A stretch of DNA of 64,000 nt from Ferrovibrio sp. MS7. Lineage in GTDB: Bacteria; Pseudomonadota; Alphaproteobacteria; Ferrovibrionales; Ferrovibrionaceae. Below are positions 37,507 through 46,462 of the stretch, in pieces. Numbering within the stretch: position 1 is the first letter of the stretch; each line of letters starts with the position of its first letter. The notes under the pieces were generated by a model. That model was not told the origin of the DNA, ran no database searches, and saw only the letters and a list, made by a program, of their open reading frames with translations. A program made the position numbers and the translations under genes. Location: contig NZ_JBBKBA010000002.1 of assembly GCF_038404985.1 (NCBI RefSeq), positions 682,001-746,000 of the forward strand, given 5' to 3'.

Positions 37507-38331
37507 TCAGGTGAGCAGGTCGTAGAACATGCGCAACGCCGTGAAGCCGAGGAAGACGGCGAAGACACGCTTGAGATTGCGGGTATTGAGACCATGCGCC
37601 AGCTTGGCGCCATAGGGTGCCAGCAAGGTCGAGGTCGGGAAGATCAGGGCGAAGCCGATCAGGCTGATATAGCCCAGGGAGAATGGCGGCAGGCCAGGCA
37701 CATTCCAGCCCGCCAGCACGAAACCGATGGCGCCGGGAATGCCGATGATGAAACCGATGGCAGCGGCAGTGCCCACCGCGCGGTGGATCGGATAACCGAA
37801 CAGCGACAGGATCGGCACGCTCAACGTGCCGCCACCAATGCCCATCATGGCCGAGATGGTGCCGATGGTACCGGCCAGCAGGGCTTTCGGCGCCCCCTTC
37901 GGCAGGCTTTCCGCAAGTCGCCATTCCGGCTTGGCGAAACCCATATGCAACGACACGACCAAAGCCACGGTGGCGAAAACGGCGCTGAGCACCGGGCCGC
38001 GCACATAGCTCGCCAGCGCGGTGCCACAGAGCACGCCAAAGAAAATCCACGGTCCCCAGCTTTTCAGCAGGGTGAAATCCACCGCGCCGCGCTTGTGATG
38101 CGACCGGACCGAGGAAACCGAGGTGGCGATGATCGAGGCCAGCGAGGTGCCGACCGCGACATGCATGCGCACATCCTCGTCGATGCCAAGGGCCGAGAAC
38201 AGGTGCCACAACACCGGCACGATGACGATACCGCCGCCAACCCCGAGCAGGCCGGCGGTGATGCCCGCCACCGCACCGGCGGCGAGCAGCAGCGCGCCAA
38301 ACAACAGAACCTGACTGAGATCGAGCGACAT
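37507..38331 (-). CDS. TauE/SafE (TSUP) family membrane transporter
   Basis: 274 residues with eight or so helices in two repeats. The repeat signature GITAGLLGVGGGIVIVPVL (first) and GMMGIGGGTLSVPIL-like ISAMMGIGGGTLSVPIL (second) is characteristic. The family exports sulfite, sulfoacetate and other small anions. No sulfonate-metabolism gene is visible, so the anion may be an end product of the operon (for example oxalate), which is only a guess. Lies 43 bp after dctM. Confidence 0.88.
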   Translation of the reverse strand: MSLDLSQVLLFGALLLAAGAVAGITAGLLGVGGGIVIVPVLWHLFSALGIDEDVRMHVAVGTSLASIIATSVSSVRSHHKRGAVDFTLLKSWGPWIFFGVLCGTALASYVRGPVLSAVFATVALVVSLHMGFAKPEWRLAESLPKGAPKALLAGTIGTISAMMGIGGGTLSVPILSLFGYPIHRAVGTAAAIGFIIGIPGAIGFVLAGWNVPGLPPFSLGYISLIGFALIFPTSTLLAPYGAKLAHGLNTRNLKRVFAVFLGFTALRMFYDLLT

Positions 38332-38374
38332 GACTTGGCCTCGCGGCGCCGGGGCCCTGCCTGACCGCCCCTGC

Positions 38375-39700
38375 CTACCAGCCGATGGCCTTGGGCAGCC
38401 AGGTGGCGATGGTGGGGTTGAAGAAGACGATGACCAGCGCGATCAATTGCAGCCCGATGAATGGGACCACGCCCTTGTAGATGTCAAGGGTCGTAACCTG
38501 CGGCGGAGCGACGCCACGCAGGTAGAACAGGGCCCAGCCGAAGGGTGGTGTCAGGAACGAAGTCTGCAGATTGAGGGCGATCAGGGTGGCTACCCAGACC
38601 AGATCGACATTCGCCGCCTGCAGGATCGGCAGGAATAGCGGTACGACAATGTAGCTGATCTCAATCCATTCGATGAAGAAGCCGAGGATAAAGATCAGGA
38701 ACATCATGAACCACAGCACGCCGGTGATGCCGCCGGGCACGATCTTGAAGAAATCATGCACCAGTTGCTCGCCTTGCAGACCACGGAAAGCCAGGGCGAA
38801 AACCTGGGCGCAGATCAGGATGAACATCATCGAGGCGGTGATGCGGCCGGTGGCATAGACCGTTTCCTTCAGCATCTGCCAGTTCAGGCGGCCGGAAATC
38901 GCCGCCACAAGGATGGAACCCAGCGCCCCCATGGAGGCGGCTTCCGTCGGCGCCGCAACGCCGGCGATGATGGAACCCAGCACCGCCAGCACCAGGGCGA
39001 TAGGCGGCAGGCCTACTTTGAGGGTCTTTTGCAGCAATTCCTGCCGGCTCATGGCGAAGCGTTCCTCGGCCGGAATCGGCGGCACCATTTCCGGCTTCAC
39101 CATGCCGAGTACCAGCAGGAAAATGCAGAAGATGCCAGACAGCATCAGGCCCGGGAACACGGCGGCGGCAAACAGTGTGCCGACCGACTGGCCGAGAATA
39201 TCGGCGAGCAGGATGATGATCGTGCTGGGCGGGATGATCTGGCCGAGCGTGCCCGAGGCGCAGATGGTGCCGCAGGCGATGGACTTGTTGTAGCCGCGCC
39301 GCAGCAATGTGGGCAACGTCAGCAGGCCCAGCGTGACGATGGTGGCACCGACAATGCCGGTAGTGGCGCCCATCAGTACGCCAACCAGCACGATGCCGAT
39401 GCCCATGCCGCCGCGCAAGCCGCCGGAGAGATGGCCGATCACCTCCATCAGGTCATTCGCGATCTTCGACTTCTCCAGCATCATGCCCATGAAGACGAAA
39501 AGCGGAATGGCGATCAGGGTATAATTGGCCGTTACCCCGAAGATGCGCGCCGGCAGCAGATTGAACAGCAACGCGCCGAAACCGAGATAGCCGAAAAAGA
39601 AACCGCTGATCGCCAGCGTCAGCGCAACCGGCACACCCACGGCTAACAACAGGAAAAACGAAACGATACAGGAAATAGCCAGGATTTCGTTAAGCGGCAT
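38375..39700 (-). CDS. TRAP transporter large permease DctM
   Basis: 441 residues from ATG 39698-39700 (MPLNEILAISCIVSF), twelve or so helices. Family sequences include GVPVALTLAISGFFFG, IPLFVFMGMMLEKS, TICASGTLGQIIPPSTIIILL and NLQTSFLTPPFGWALFYLRG near the end. The transport channel for Na+-driven uptake with DctP and DctQ. Overlaps dctQ by 11 bp. Confidence 0.94.
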   Translation of the reverse strand: MPLNEILAISCIVSFFLLLAVGVPVALTLAISGFFFGYLGFGALLFNLLPARIFGVTANYTLIAIPLFVFMGMMLEKSKIANDLMEVIGHLSGGLRGGMGIGIVLVGVLMGATTGIVGATIVTLGLLTLPTLLRRGYNKSIACGTICASGTLGQIIPPSTIIILLADILGQSVGTLFAAAVFPGLMLSGIFCIFLLVLGMVKPEMVPPIPAEERFAMSRQELLQKTLKVGLPPIALVLAVLGSIIAGVAAPTEAASMGALGSILVAAISGRLNWQMLKETVYATGRITASMMFILICAQVFALAFRGLQGEQLVHDFFKIVPGGITGVLWFMMFLIFILGFFIEWIEISYIVVPLFLPILQAANVDLVWVATLIALNLQTSFLTPPFGWALFYLRGVAPPQVTTLDIYKGVVPFIGLQLIALVIVFFNPTIATWLPKAIGW

Positions 39701-40244
39701 GTTCCAACTCTTGATCAGGCTTGTTCTGCGATGGTGGGCCGCCAAGCAAAGGGATCAGGGCGCGACAGGTGGCCGCCAGACTTTGCAGCAGCAGCAGCAC
39801 GAAACCGGCCGGGATCATCGCCTTGAGGATGAAGCGGTATGGCAGGCCACCGGGATCGGGCGATTTCTCGCCGATGCGGTAGGATTGCTCGACATAGCCG
39901 AAGCTCAGCTTGATGACGATGACGCAGAGCGCCACGGCGGCAAGGCAGGAGATGAATTCCACCACCTGCTGCATTTTCGGGGAGAAGCGGCCATAGAGAA
40001 TATCCACCCGGACATGACCTTCATGCTTGATCGCATAAGCCATGCAGAGCAGCGAGACCGGCGCCATCAGATGCCATTCAAGCTCCTGCATCGCCACGGA
40101 TCCGGTGCGGAAGCCGTAACGCAGCAGCACATTGAAGGCCATGACCAGGACCAGCGCAAAGCCGGTCCAGGATGCAAGCCGCCCGCAATGCTCGACAAGA
40201 AAATCGAGCTTGCGGGCGGCGGACTCCAGACGGGAGGCAGACAT
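39690..40244 (-). CDS. TRAP transporter small permease DctQ
   Basis: 184 residues from ATG 40242-40244. Four hydrophobic helices with the DctQ signature RYGFRTGSVAMQELEWHLM and EGHVRVDILYGRFS. The small subunit of the TRAP membrane complex. 8 bp after dctP. Confidence 0.92.
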   Translation of the reverse strand: MSASRLESAARKLDFLVEHCGRLASWTGFALVLVMAFNVLLRYGFRTGSVAMQELEWHLMAPVSLLCMAYAIKHEGHVRVDILYGRFSPKMQQVVEFISCLAAVALCVIVIKLSFGYVEQSYRIGEKSPDPGGLPYRFILKAMIPAGFVLLLLQSLAATCRALIPLLGGPPSQNKPDQELEHAA

Positions 40245-40252
40245 GGAGGAGA

Positions 40253-41374
40253 TTACGCCTTGCTCAACTGACCGCGAATCTGGCCCTGATAGACGGCTTC
40301 CGAGATGCCGGCCCACTTATCGTGGTTAGCCTTGAATGCCATGAAGGCATCGTGCACTTTCTTGATCGACGGGTCCTTGGCCGCGCCATCGTTCAGCACC
40401 GCTTCGGTCACTTCCTTCAGCTTGGCGACGATCGAGACCGGCAGCGGCTGCGCCGTGACGCCTTGGTTCTTCACCAGATCGTCCAGCGCCTCGGCATTGG
40501 TCGCCTCGCACCAAGTGTGGCTGATGGTATTGCAGGCGGCGGCGGCGACACGCACGATTTCCTGCAGGTCGGCCGGCAGTGACTCGAAGGCCTTCTTGTT
40601 GACAATCAGTTCGGTGACGTTGGACGGCTCGTGCCAGCCCGTGGTGTAGTAGTATTTCGCTGCCTTCTGCAGGCCGAGGCGGCGGTCCTGGTAGGGGCCG
40701 ACGAATTCGGCCGCGTCGATCACGCCACGTTCCAGTGCCGGGAAGATTTCGCCGCCAGGCAACAGCTTCACGTCGACGCCGAGCGCGGCATAGACCTTGC
40801 CCGCCAGGCCCGGGATGCGCATCTTCAGGCCCTTGTAGTCATCCACACTGGTCACCGGCTTGCGGTACCAGCCGGTCATCTGCACGCCGGTATTGCCCAT
40901 CGCCATCGGCACCAGATCGAACGGCGCGTAGAGTTCTTCCCACAGCTTCTGACCGCCACCATGGTAGATCCACGCGGTCTGGCCCTGGAAATTCAGGCCG
41001 AACGGCACCACGGTGAAATACTGTGCGGCAGGAATCTTGCCGGCCCAGAAGTAGCTGTTGGCGGCATTCATCTCCACCACACCCTTGGACACCGCATCGA
41101 AGCCCTCCAGCGCCGGGATCAGTTCGCCAGCGGCGAAATGCTGGATCGTCAGGCGGCCGCCCGACATCTTCTTGACCATTTCGCAGAAATCGGTGGGGCT
41201 GCCGGGGCCAGCGACATAGAAGGGCGAACCCGGACCGTAAGCGTTGGTCATCTTCCACTGGAAGGTCCGCGACTGCGCGGCAACAACATTGGGCATGGCG
41301 AAACCGCCGACAGCGGCGCCGGCCAGGCCGGCCTTGACGAGCGAACGGCGGTTGATCGAGGTCTTGCGGGTCAT
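40253..41374 (-). CDS. TRAP substrate-binding protein DctP, TakP-like (2-oxo acid type), Tat signal
   Basis: 373 residues from ATG 41372-41374 (MTRKTSINRRSLVKAG). A twin-arginine signal (NRRSLVKAG) is followed by a mature DctP fold. The sequence AAEFVGPYQDRRLGL with YYYTTGWHEPSN resembles the ligand site of TakP-like proteins that bind 2-oxo monocarboxylates such as pyruvate or lactate. If that holds, oxamate (an amide analogue of pyruvate) would be a natural ligand and fits the HpxW-like neighbour. An operator-like element lies 60 bp upstream. Confidence 0.9.
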   Translation of the reverse strand: MTRKTSINRRSLVKAGLAGAAVGGFAMPNVVAAQSRTFQWKMTNAYGPGSPFYVAGPGSPTDFCEMVKKMSGGRLTIQHFAAGELIPALEGFDAVSKGVVEMNAANSYFWAGKIPAAQYFTVVPFGLNFQGQTAWIYHGGGQKLWEELYAPFDLVPMAMGNTGVQMTGWYRKPVTSVDDYKGLKMRIPGLAGKVYAALGVDVKLLPGGEIFPALERGVIDAAEFVGPYQDRRLGLQKAAKYYYTTGWHEPSNVTELIVNKKAFESLPADLQEIVRVAAAACNTISHTWCEATNAEALDDLVKNQGVTAQPLPVSIVAKLKEVTEAVLNDGAAKDPSIKKVHDAFMAFKANHDKWAGISEAVYQGQIRGQLSKA

Positions 41375-41433
41375 TGGGGTGGCCTCTTCCTCTGGTTTTC
41401 GGCTGCTTGAGCCTGGGCGGTTGGCTTTTCGCA

Positions 41434-41452
41434 CGCTGCATACAGCATGCAA
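41434..41452 (-). promoter_or_regulatory. Operator-like element in front of the dctP operon
   Basis: Minus-strand TTGCATGCTGTATGCAGCG. It contains TGCAT-N5-ATGCA as a dyad and matches the element before the second GntR gene at 15 of 19 positions. It lies between the upstream operon's terminator and dctP, 60 bases from the dctP start, so it is well placed to be an operator for a GntR/FCD regulator. Confidence 0.6.
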
Positions 41453-41519
41453 TCCGACCCATTGATGTGTGCAATCGGCGTGCCAGCCGTAACCAAGCCG
41501 TCAAATGGGCGTAAAAAAG

Positions 41520-41556
41520 CTGAAAAAGGCGCCGGACTTGCGTCGGGCGCCTCTTT
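41520..41556 (-). terminator. Rho-independent terminator after the hpxZ/atzH-like gene
   Basis: On the minus strand GGCGCC (41551-41546) pairs with GGCGCC (41533-41528), with inner GAC/GTC pairs around a GCAA loop, and TTTTTC follows. It comes 50 bases after the stop at 41603 and separates the dpp-atz operon from the dctP operon. Confidence 0.82.
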
Positions 41557-41602
41557 AGTTGCTCGCTATCGCGGCAGAACTCTGCCCAAGCGGGCAGCAG
41601 CG

Positions 41603-41995
41603 TCAGGTTTTCGGGGCGTCGAGCAGGCTGACATGGGCGGAAATCACCCGCCAGCCCTCGGGCGTGCGCATCCAGGTCTGGCTCTGACGGCCAGTCTTGG
41701 TGCTGTTCGCCCGCTGGAATTCGGTATTGGCCGTGGCGAAGTCGCGGCCATAGGTGGTGATCACCGTATTATAGATCGTACGCTCCAGGCCCGCTGATGG
41801 ACGCGAAGAACGGAAAGCGGCAATGGCCGCGTAGCCATGCAGGTTCTCGGTGACGCCATAGCGCAACGTATGCGGGCTGTTCCAGAACAGTTCGTCCAGC
41901 ACTGCCACATCGTTGCCGGTCAGCGCCTTTTCGTAGCGGGCGAACTGCGCCTGCACTTCCGCCAGCACCTCGGGGATATTGATTTCCAGGCTCAT
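41603..41995 (-). CDS. DUF3225 protein, AtzH/HpxZ-like
   Basis: 130 residues from ATG 41993-41995 ([22 protein letters not shown]), overlapping the amidase stop by 4 bp. A SnoaL/NTF2-like cone fold is suggested by the pattern [41 protein letters not shown] and [24 protein letters not shown]. The family includes HpxZ of oxalurate utilisation and AtzH of cyanuric-acid degradation in Pseudomonas, where it acts on dicarboxyurea-type intermediates. The role here is inferred from context. Confidence 0.88.
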   Translation of the reverse strand: MSLEINIPEVLAEVQAQFARYEKALTGNDVAVLDELFWNSPHTLRYGVTENLHGYAAIAAFRSSRPSAGLERTIYNTVITTYGRDFATANTEFQRANSTKTGRQSQTWMRTPEGWRVISAHVSLLDAPKT

Positions 41996-43377
41996 GCCAC
42001 CCTCGACGAAGCAATACCGATCTTTTCCAGTTGCCGCGCCACGCGCAGGGCCAGGTCCTCGCGCCAGGGCGCCGCGATCACCTGCACGCCGATCGGCAGC
42101 GGCCGGGCATCGGCATAGGGCGTCGCCACCACCGGCAGGCCGGCAAAGGAAATCGGCTGCGTGAAGATGCCGAGATTGGCCCGTACCGGCATCTCGACAC
42201 CCGCGATTGTCATCATCTTCTGGCCCAGCAAAGGCGCCGAACAAGGCGTCGCCGGCGCCAGCAGCACATCCACGTCCTTGAACATTTCCAAGAGCCGCGC
42301 ACGATACCAGCGACGGAAACGCTGCGCCTGCACATACCAGTCGCCGGGCAGCATCAGGCCGGCGAAGAAGCGGTCGCGTGTATCGGGGTCGAAATCCTGC
42401 GGTCGCTCGCGCAGGCGCTGGCGATGCAGGTTGGCGCCTTCATGGGCGGTGATGACATAGGCCGCCGAGCGACCGCGCTTGGCTTCCGGCACCGTGACGC
42501 GCCGCGTCACGCCCAGCGCCTTGGCGAAGGCTTCCACCGCCGCATGGGCATAGGGCTCGCCACCGCTGGCGAAATAATCATCGGCCACGGCGATGCGCAG
42601 GCCATCGATGCCCTTATCCAGTTCCGGGAAGGCCGGCTCAATGGCACGCTGGGCGCAGGCCGGATCCTCGGCATCCGGCCCCTGCATGGCATCGTAGCTC
42701 AGGGCCAGGTCGGCGGTGCTGCGTGCCAGGGGCCCGAGATGATCAATGCTGGCAACGAACATGAAGCTGCCATGGCGCGACAGCCGGCCAAAGGTCGGCT
42801 TGAGGCCAAACAGGCCGCACAGCGAGGAGGGCACACGGATCGAGCCATTGGTATCGGAGCCGAGGCTTACCGGCACCATGCCGGCAGCCACCGCCGTGCC
42901 CGAACCGCCGGACGAGCCACCCGACATACGGTTCGGGTCATGCGGATTGCGCGAGGGCCCGTAATGGCTGTTCTCGCCGGTGAAATCATAGGCGTATTCG
43001 CCCATGTTGAGGCCACCGACCAGCACCGCGCCGGCGGCTTCCATGCGGCGCACCAGGGTGCCGTCCTGCTTGGCCGGGGCATGGTCGCGGTTGATCTTGG
43101 AACCGGCCAGCGTCGGCAGCCCGGCGATATCGAACAGGTTCTTGACGCCAAAAGGCACACCGGCGAGCGGGCCGAGCACCTCGCCGCGCACCTTCGCCGC
43201 ATCCACGGCCTTGGCCTTGGCGCGGGCGCGTTCAGCCGTGATGTCGATGAAGCCGTTAAGCTGCGGATTGGTGGCCCTGATACGGGCGAGCGATACTTCC
43301 ACCGCTTCCGCCGCACTGACCTTGCCGGTGGAGACGGCAGCGGCGATTTCAGCAGCCGTGCTGGTATGGTCGATCAT
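41992..43377 (-). CDS. AtzE/HpxY-family amidase
   Basis: 461 residues of the amidase-signature family. The Ser-cisSer-Lys triad is present: Lys in [15 protein letters not shown], cis-Ser in [17 protein letters not shown] and the nucleophile Ser in [20 protein letters not shown]. AtzE hydrolyses 1-carboxybiuret and needs the small partner AtzG; HpxY is the counterpart in oxalurate clusters. The AtzG-like gene overlaps its start by 4 bp. The C-terminal region ends [12 protein letters not shown]-like. Substrate unknown here because atzD is absent. Confidence 0.9.
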   Translation of the reverse strand: MIDHTSTAAEIAAAVSTGKVSAAEAVEVSLARIRATNPQLNGFIDITAERARAKAKAVDAAKVRGEVLGPLAGVPFGVKNLFDIAGLPTLAGSKINRDHAPAKQDGTLVRRMEAAGAVLVGGLNMGEYAYDFTGENSHYGPSRNPHDPNRMSGGSSGGSGTAVAAGMVPVSLGSDTNGSIRVPSSLCGLFGLKPTFGRLSRHGSFMFVASIDHLGPLARSTADLALSYDAMQGPDAEDPACAQRAIEPAFPELDKGIDGLRIAVADDYFASGGEPYAHAAVEAFAKALGVTRRVTVPEAKRGRSAAYVITAHEGANLHRQRLRERPQDFDPDTRDRFFAGLMLPGDWYVQAQRFRRWYRARLLEMFKDVDVLLAPATPCSAPLLGQKMMTIAGVEMPVRANLGIFTQPISFAGLPVVATPYADARPLPIGVQVIAAPWREDLALRVARQLEKIGIASSRVA

Positions 43378-43556
43378 GGCACATAGGTCGCCGCCGGCTC
43401 GACATCGTCGGGCAGCGGAAAATCGAGATAAACCTTGGCGATGGCCGCTGAGCGCTTGAGGTTATCGATCACGCCCGGGCGATAGGCCGGATCGAGTTCC
43501 AGGCCGGTCAGCGCCAGAGCCTGATCGAGATAAGCTTCCGCATCGAATTCAGCCAT
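43374..43556 (-). CDS. DUF4089 protein, AtzG/HpxX-like amidase partner
   Basis: 60 residues. The pattern MAEFDAEAYLDQAL, LELDPAYRPGVIDNLKR, AAIAKVYLDFPLPDD-type ending is the DUF4089/AtzG signature, a GatC-like small subunit that wraps and stabilises AtzE. It overlaps the AtzE-like gene by 4 bp and starts 5 bp after the ABC ATPase, so stoichiometric production through coupling is likely. Confidence 0.9.
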   Translation of the reverse strand: MAEFDAEAYLDQALALTGLELDPAYRPGVIDNLKRSAAIAKVYLDFPLPDDVEPAATYVP

Positions 43557-43561
43557 GACTT

Positions 43562-44602
43562 TTACGCTACCTCACGCATCAAATCCGGGTCTGGCGTTGC
43601 CTTGTGGCAGGCGGCCTGATGGCCCGCCGCCATGGCACGCAATTCTGGCATGGTGGTTTCGCAAGCGCTATCGCCTTTCGGGCAGCGGCCATAAAAGCGG
43701 CAGACATTCGGCGACGGATCAATCGGGCTGCGCGGCTCGCCGCCCAGCCGCACCCGCTGCGTCTCCACCCCGGGATCGAAATGCGGGATCGCCGAAAGCA
43801 AGGCCTTGGTATAGGGATGGCGCGGATTGCGGAACACCGATTCCGCCGGCCCGATTTCCACGATCTTGCCGAGATACATCACCATGACGCGGTCGCAGAG
43901 CAGCCGCACCACATTGAGGTCGTGGCTGACGAACAGATAGCTCATGCCGAGCTTCTGCTTCAGGGTCTCGAGCAATTGCAGGATCACCACCTGCACCGAC
44001 ACGTCGAGTGCCGCCGTCGGCTCATCCAGGATCAGCAATTCCGGGTCCACGGCGATGGCGCGGGCAATGCCGACGCGCGCCTTCTGGCCGCCGGAAAGCT
44101 GATGCGGGAAGCGGCTGAGCAAGGCTACAGGCAAGCCGCAGAGCTCGGCCAGTTCCTCGACGCGCGGCTTCAGCTTATCCTTGGGCATGGGCTTCAGGCG
44201 ATGGATCGGATCGGCGATGGCATCGAAGGCGGTGTAACGTGGATTAAGGCTGTCGGTGGCATCCTGAAACACCATCTGCACGCGCGGCCGATAGGGGCTG
44301 GAGCCGAAACCCTTGGCCGGCATATGGCCGATTTCCTCGCCGTTCAGCCGGATGCTGCCATCGCTGGGGTCGAGCAGGCGAGTGATCAGGCGGACCAAAG
44401 TCGACTTGCCGCAGCCGGACTCGCCAACCAGGCCCATCGTTTCGCCGCGCGCGACCTGGAAGCTGACATTATCCACTGCATGCAGCTTGGCCACCGGCTT
44501 GTCGGCGCCGCGGGCACGGGCAAACAGGCCAGGCTTCTGCCCGACCGGAAACAGCTTGTAAAGCGAGGCGATATCGAGCAGGGGAGCGGGGGCGTCGGTC
44601 AT
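43562..44602 (-). CDS. Oligopeptide/dipeptide-type ABC ATPase (DppF-like)
   Basis: 346 residues from ATG 44600-44602 (MTDAPAPLLDIASLYKLF). Walker A GLVGESGCGKSTLVRLI, Q-loop MVFQDATDSLNPRYTAFD, signature HQLSGGQKARVGIARAI, Walker B LLILDEPTAALDVS, H-loop LFVSHDLNVV and the C-terminal oligo_HPY region with Cys motif VCRFYGRCPKGDSACE. The second ATPase of a Dpp-type importer; overlaps DppD-like by 4 bp. Confidence 0.94.
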   Translation of the reverse strand: MTDAPAPLLDIASLYKLFPVGQKPGLFARARGADKPVAKLHAVDNVSFQVARGETMGLVGESGCGKSTLVRLITRLLDPSDGSIRLNGEEIGHMPAKGFGSSPYRPRVQMVFQDATDSLNPRYTAFDAIADPIHRLKPMPKDKLKPRVEELAELCGLPVALLSRFPHQLSGGQKARVGIARAIAVDPELLILDEPTAALDVSVQVVILQLLETLKQKLGMSYLFVSHDLNVVRLLCDRVMVMYLGKIVEIGPAESVFRNPRHPYTKALLSAIPHFDPGVETQRVRLGGEPRSPIDPSPNVCRFYGRCPKGDSACETTMPELRAMAAGHQAACHKATPDPDLMREVA

Positions 44603-45567
44603 AGCGGATTCCAGCAGGCAACGAGGCCGCCATCGCCGCGCTGCTGCTTGGGCAGCGAACGCTCGCAATTGGCCAGCTTGCGTTCGCAACGCAGGCTGTA
44701 GCGGCAGGGCGGAATGCTTTCGGCGCGCAGATCGGGCAGCGAGCCGGGAATCGAGGCCAGGCTTGCCAGCGAGGCGGTGGGGCGCGGCGTGGCGGCGATC
44801 AGCTTGGCCGTGTAGGGATGGCGTGGATTGCGGAACAGTTCCACCGTCGGTGCGCTTTCCACCACATGGCCGGCATGCATCACCACGATGCGGTCGCAGT
44901 ATTCCGCCGCCATGCCGAGATCATGGGTGATCAGCACGGTCGCCATGCCCTGGGCCTGGCCGAGTTCCTGCACCAGATCCATGATCACCGCCTGGGTGGT
45001 CACATCCAGGCCGGTGGTCGGTTCGTCGGCGATCAGCAGCTTCGGCTGGCAGGCGAGCGCAATGGCGATCATGATGCGCTGGCACATGCCGCCGGAAAGC
45101 TCGAAAGGATAGGCCTTGGCGCGGCGTTCCGGATCGGGGATGCGCACTTTCTGCAACATATCGATGGCGCGTTTCGGTGCCTCGGCATGGGTGACGCCGC
45201 CATGCTCGATCAGCACATCGGCAATCTGCTGCCCCACCCGGCGGATCGGGTTCAGTGCCACGCGCGGATTCTGGAAGATCATCGACATCTCGCGGCCGCG
45301 CAATTCGCGCAGCGCACCCTCGCTGGCTTGCAGCAGGTCGAGACCACCGAACACTGCACTGCCGGTAGTGACCTTGCCGGCGGGATCGAGAATGCCCATC
45401 ACGGTATAGGCCGTCACCGACTTGCCCGAACCGGACTCGCCGACAATCGCCACCATCTCGCCCTTGTGAATATCGAAATCGACACGGTCGAGCGCTTTCA
45501 CGATGCCTGAGCGGGTGCGGAAATCGACACTGAGGTCGGTAACGGAGAGCAGAGGAACGGCTGTCAT
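44599..45567 (-). CDS. Oligopeptide/dipeptide-type ABC ATPase (DppD-like)
   Basis: 322 residues from ATG 45565-45567 (MTAVPLLSVTDLSVDF), which has GAGG upstream; a GTG at 45603 directly after the DppC stop is an alternative. Walker A VAIVGESGSGKSVTAYTV, signature FELSGGMCQRIMIAIAL, Walker B LLIADEPTTGLDVTTQ, H-loop VLITHDLGMAAEY and a C-terminal Cys-rich oligo_HPY tail (CRYSLRCERKLANCE). Confidence 0.93.
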   Translation of the reverse strand: MTAVPLLSVTDLSVDFRTRSGIVKALDRVDFDIHKGEMVAIVGESGSGKSVTAYTVMGILDPAGKVTTGSAVFGGLDLLQASEGALRELRGREMSMIFQNPRVALNPIRRVGQQIADVLIEHGGVTHAEAPKRAIDMLQKVRIPDPERRAKAYPFELSGGMCQRIMIAIALACQPKLLIADEPTTGLDVTTQAVIMDLVQELGQAQGMATVLITHDLGMAAEYCDRIVVMHAGHVVESAPTVELFRNPRHPYTAKLIAATPRPTASLASLASIPGSLPDLRAESIPPCRYSLRCERKLANCERSLPKQQRGDGGLVACWNPL

Positions 45568-45603
45568 GGCTACGTTCGCCTCAGCATTTTCTGGTCGGCG
45601 CAC

Positions 45604-46449
45604 TCATGTGCGCCTCCGGGGATCGACAATATCGCGCAGACCATCGCCGAGCAGGTTGAAGCAGAACACCGCCAGCATCAGGGCAAGGCCTGGAAACAGC
45701 GCCACCCACCATTCGCCGGAGATGATGAACTGCGCCCCTTCCGCCACCAGGATGCCCCATTCCGGCGTCGGCGGCGCGATGCCGAGGCCGATGAAGCTCA
45801 GGCCCGCCGCATTCAGGATGGCATAGCCCATGGTGAGCGAGCATTGCACCATCAGGATCGGCAGGATGTTGGGCAGGATATGCATGAACAGGATGCGGCC
45901 TTCCGAATTGCCGGAAAGCCGCGCCGCCTCGATGAAGCCGGCATTGCGCCGCACATTGGCTTCGGCGCGGGCGACACGGGCATAGAGCGGCATATTGATG
46001 ATCGCGGTGGCGATCACGATATTGCCCACCGTGTTGCCCAGAGCCGCGACGATGCCCATGGCCAGCACGAAGAGCGGGAAGGCCATGATGGTATCGCCGA
46101 TGCGCCCGACGATGCGGTCTGGCCAGCCACCGAAATAGCCCGCCGCGATGCCGGCAATGGCGCCGATGCCGAAGGTGAGGATCACGGCGGCGAAAGCGAT
46201 GGTGAGATCAAGCCTTGTCGCCACCAGCACGCGGCTGAAAATATCGCGGCCCAAAGCATCGGTGCCGAACCAGAATTGCGCCGAGGGCGGCTTCAGCGCC
46301 CGGCTGGCATCGGTGGCCAGCGGGTCATAGGGCGCCAGCAGCGGCCCGAAGATGGCCGCGAAGAGCAGCAGGAAAAACAGGCTGAAGGCGAACAGCGTCA
46401 CCGGGTTTTCGGTGATCACGTAACGAATATGCTTCAGCGTGGCGTTCAT
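45604..46449 (-). CDS. Oligopeptide/dipeptide-type ABC permease (DppC-like)
   Basis: 281 residues, six helices. N-terminal OppC_N segment NPVTLFAFSLFFLLLFAAIFG, HPFGTD-like FWFGTDALGRDIFSRVL, EAA loop AARLSGNSEGRILFMHILPN and C-terminal PRRRT. Permease subunit of the Dpp-type importer. 13 bp after the DppB-like gene. Confidence 0.94.
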   Translation of the reverse strand: MNATLKHIRYVITENPVTLFAFSLFFLLLFAAIFGPLLAPYDPLATDASRALKPPSAQFWFGTDALGRDIFSRVLVATRLDLTIAFAAVILTFGIGAIAGIAAGYFGGWPDRIVGRIGDTIMAFPLFVLAMGIVAALGNTVGNIVIATAIINMPLYARVARAEANVRRNAGFIEAARLSGNSEGRILFMHILPNILPILMVQCSLTMGYAILNAAGLSFIGLGIAPPTPEWGILVAEGAQFIISGEWWVALFPGLALMLAVFCFNLLGDGLRDIVDPRRRT

Positions 46450-46462
46450 GATTCAAAGCCCC

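Noticed and set aside
35252-41374. Sulfoglycolytic or sulfonate catabolic operon, from the TauE/SafE plus KDPG-aldolase-like pair
   Set aside because: No sulfoquinovosidase, sulfolactaldehyde or sulfolactate enzymes are present, and the GGT/HpxW-like gene plus amidase neighbours fit amide catabolism better.
41992-43377. GatA subunit of a tRNA amidotransferase
   Set aside because: Amidase signature plus a GatC-like partner could suggest GatCA, but no GatB is present and the DUF4089 and DUF3225 neighbours indicate the AtzE/HpxY group.
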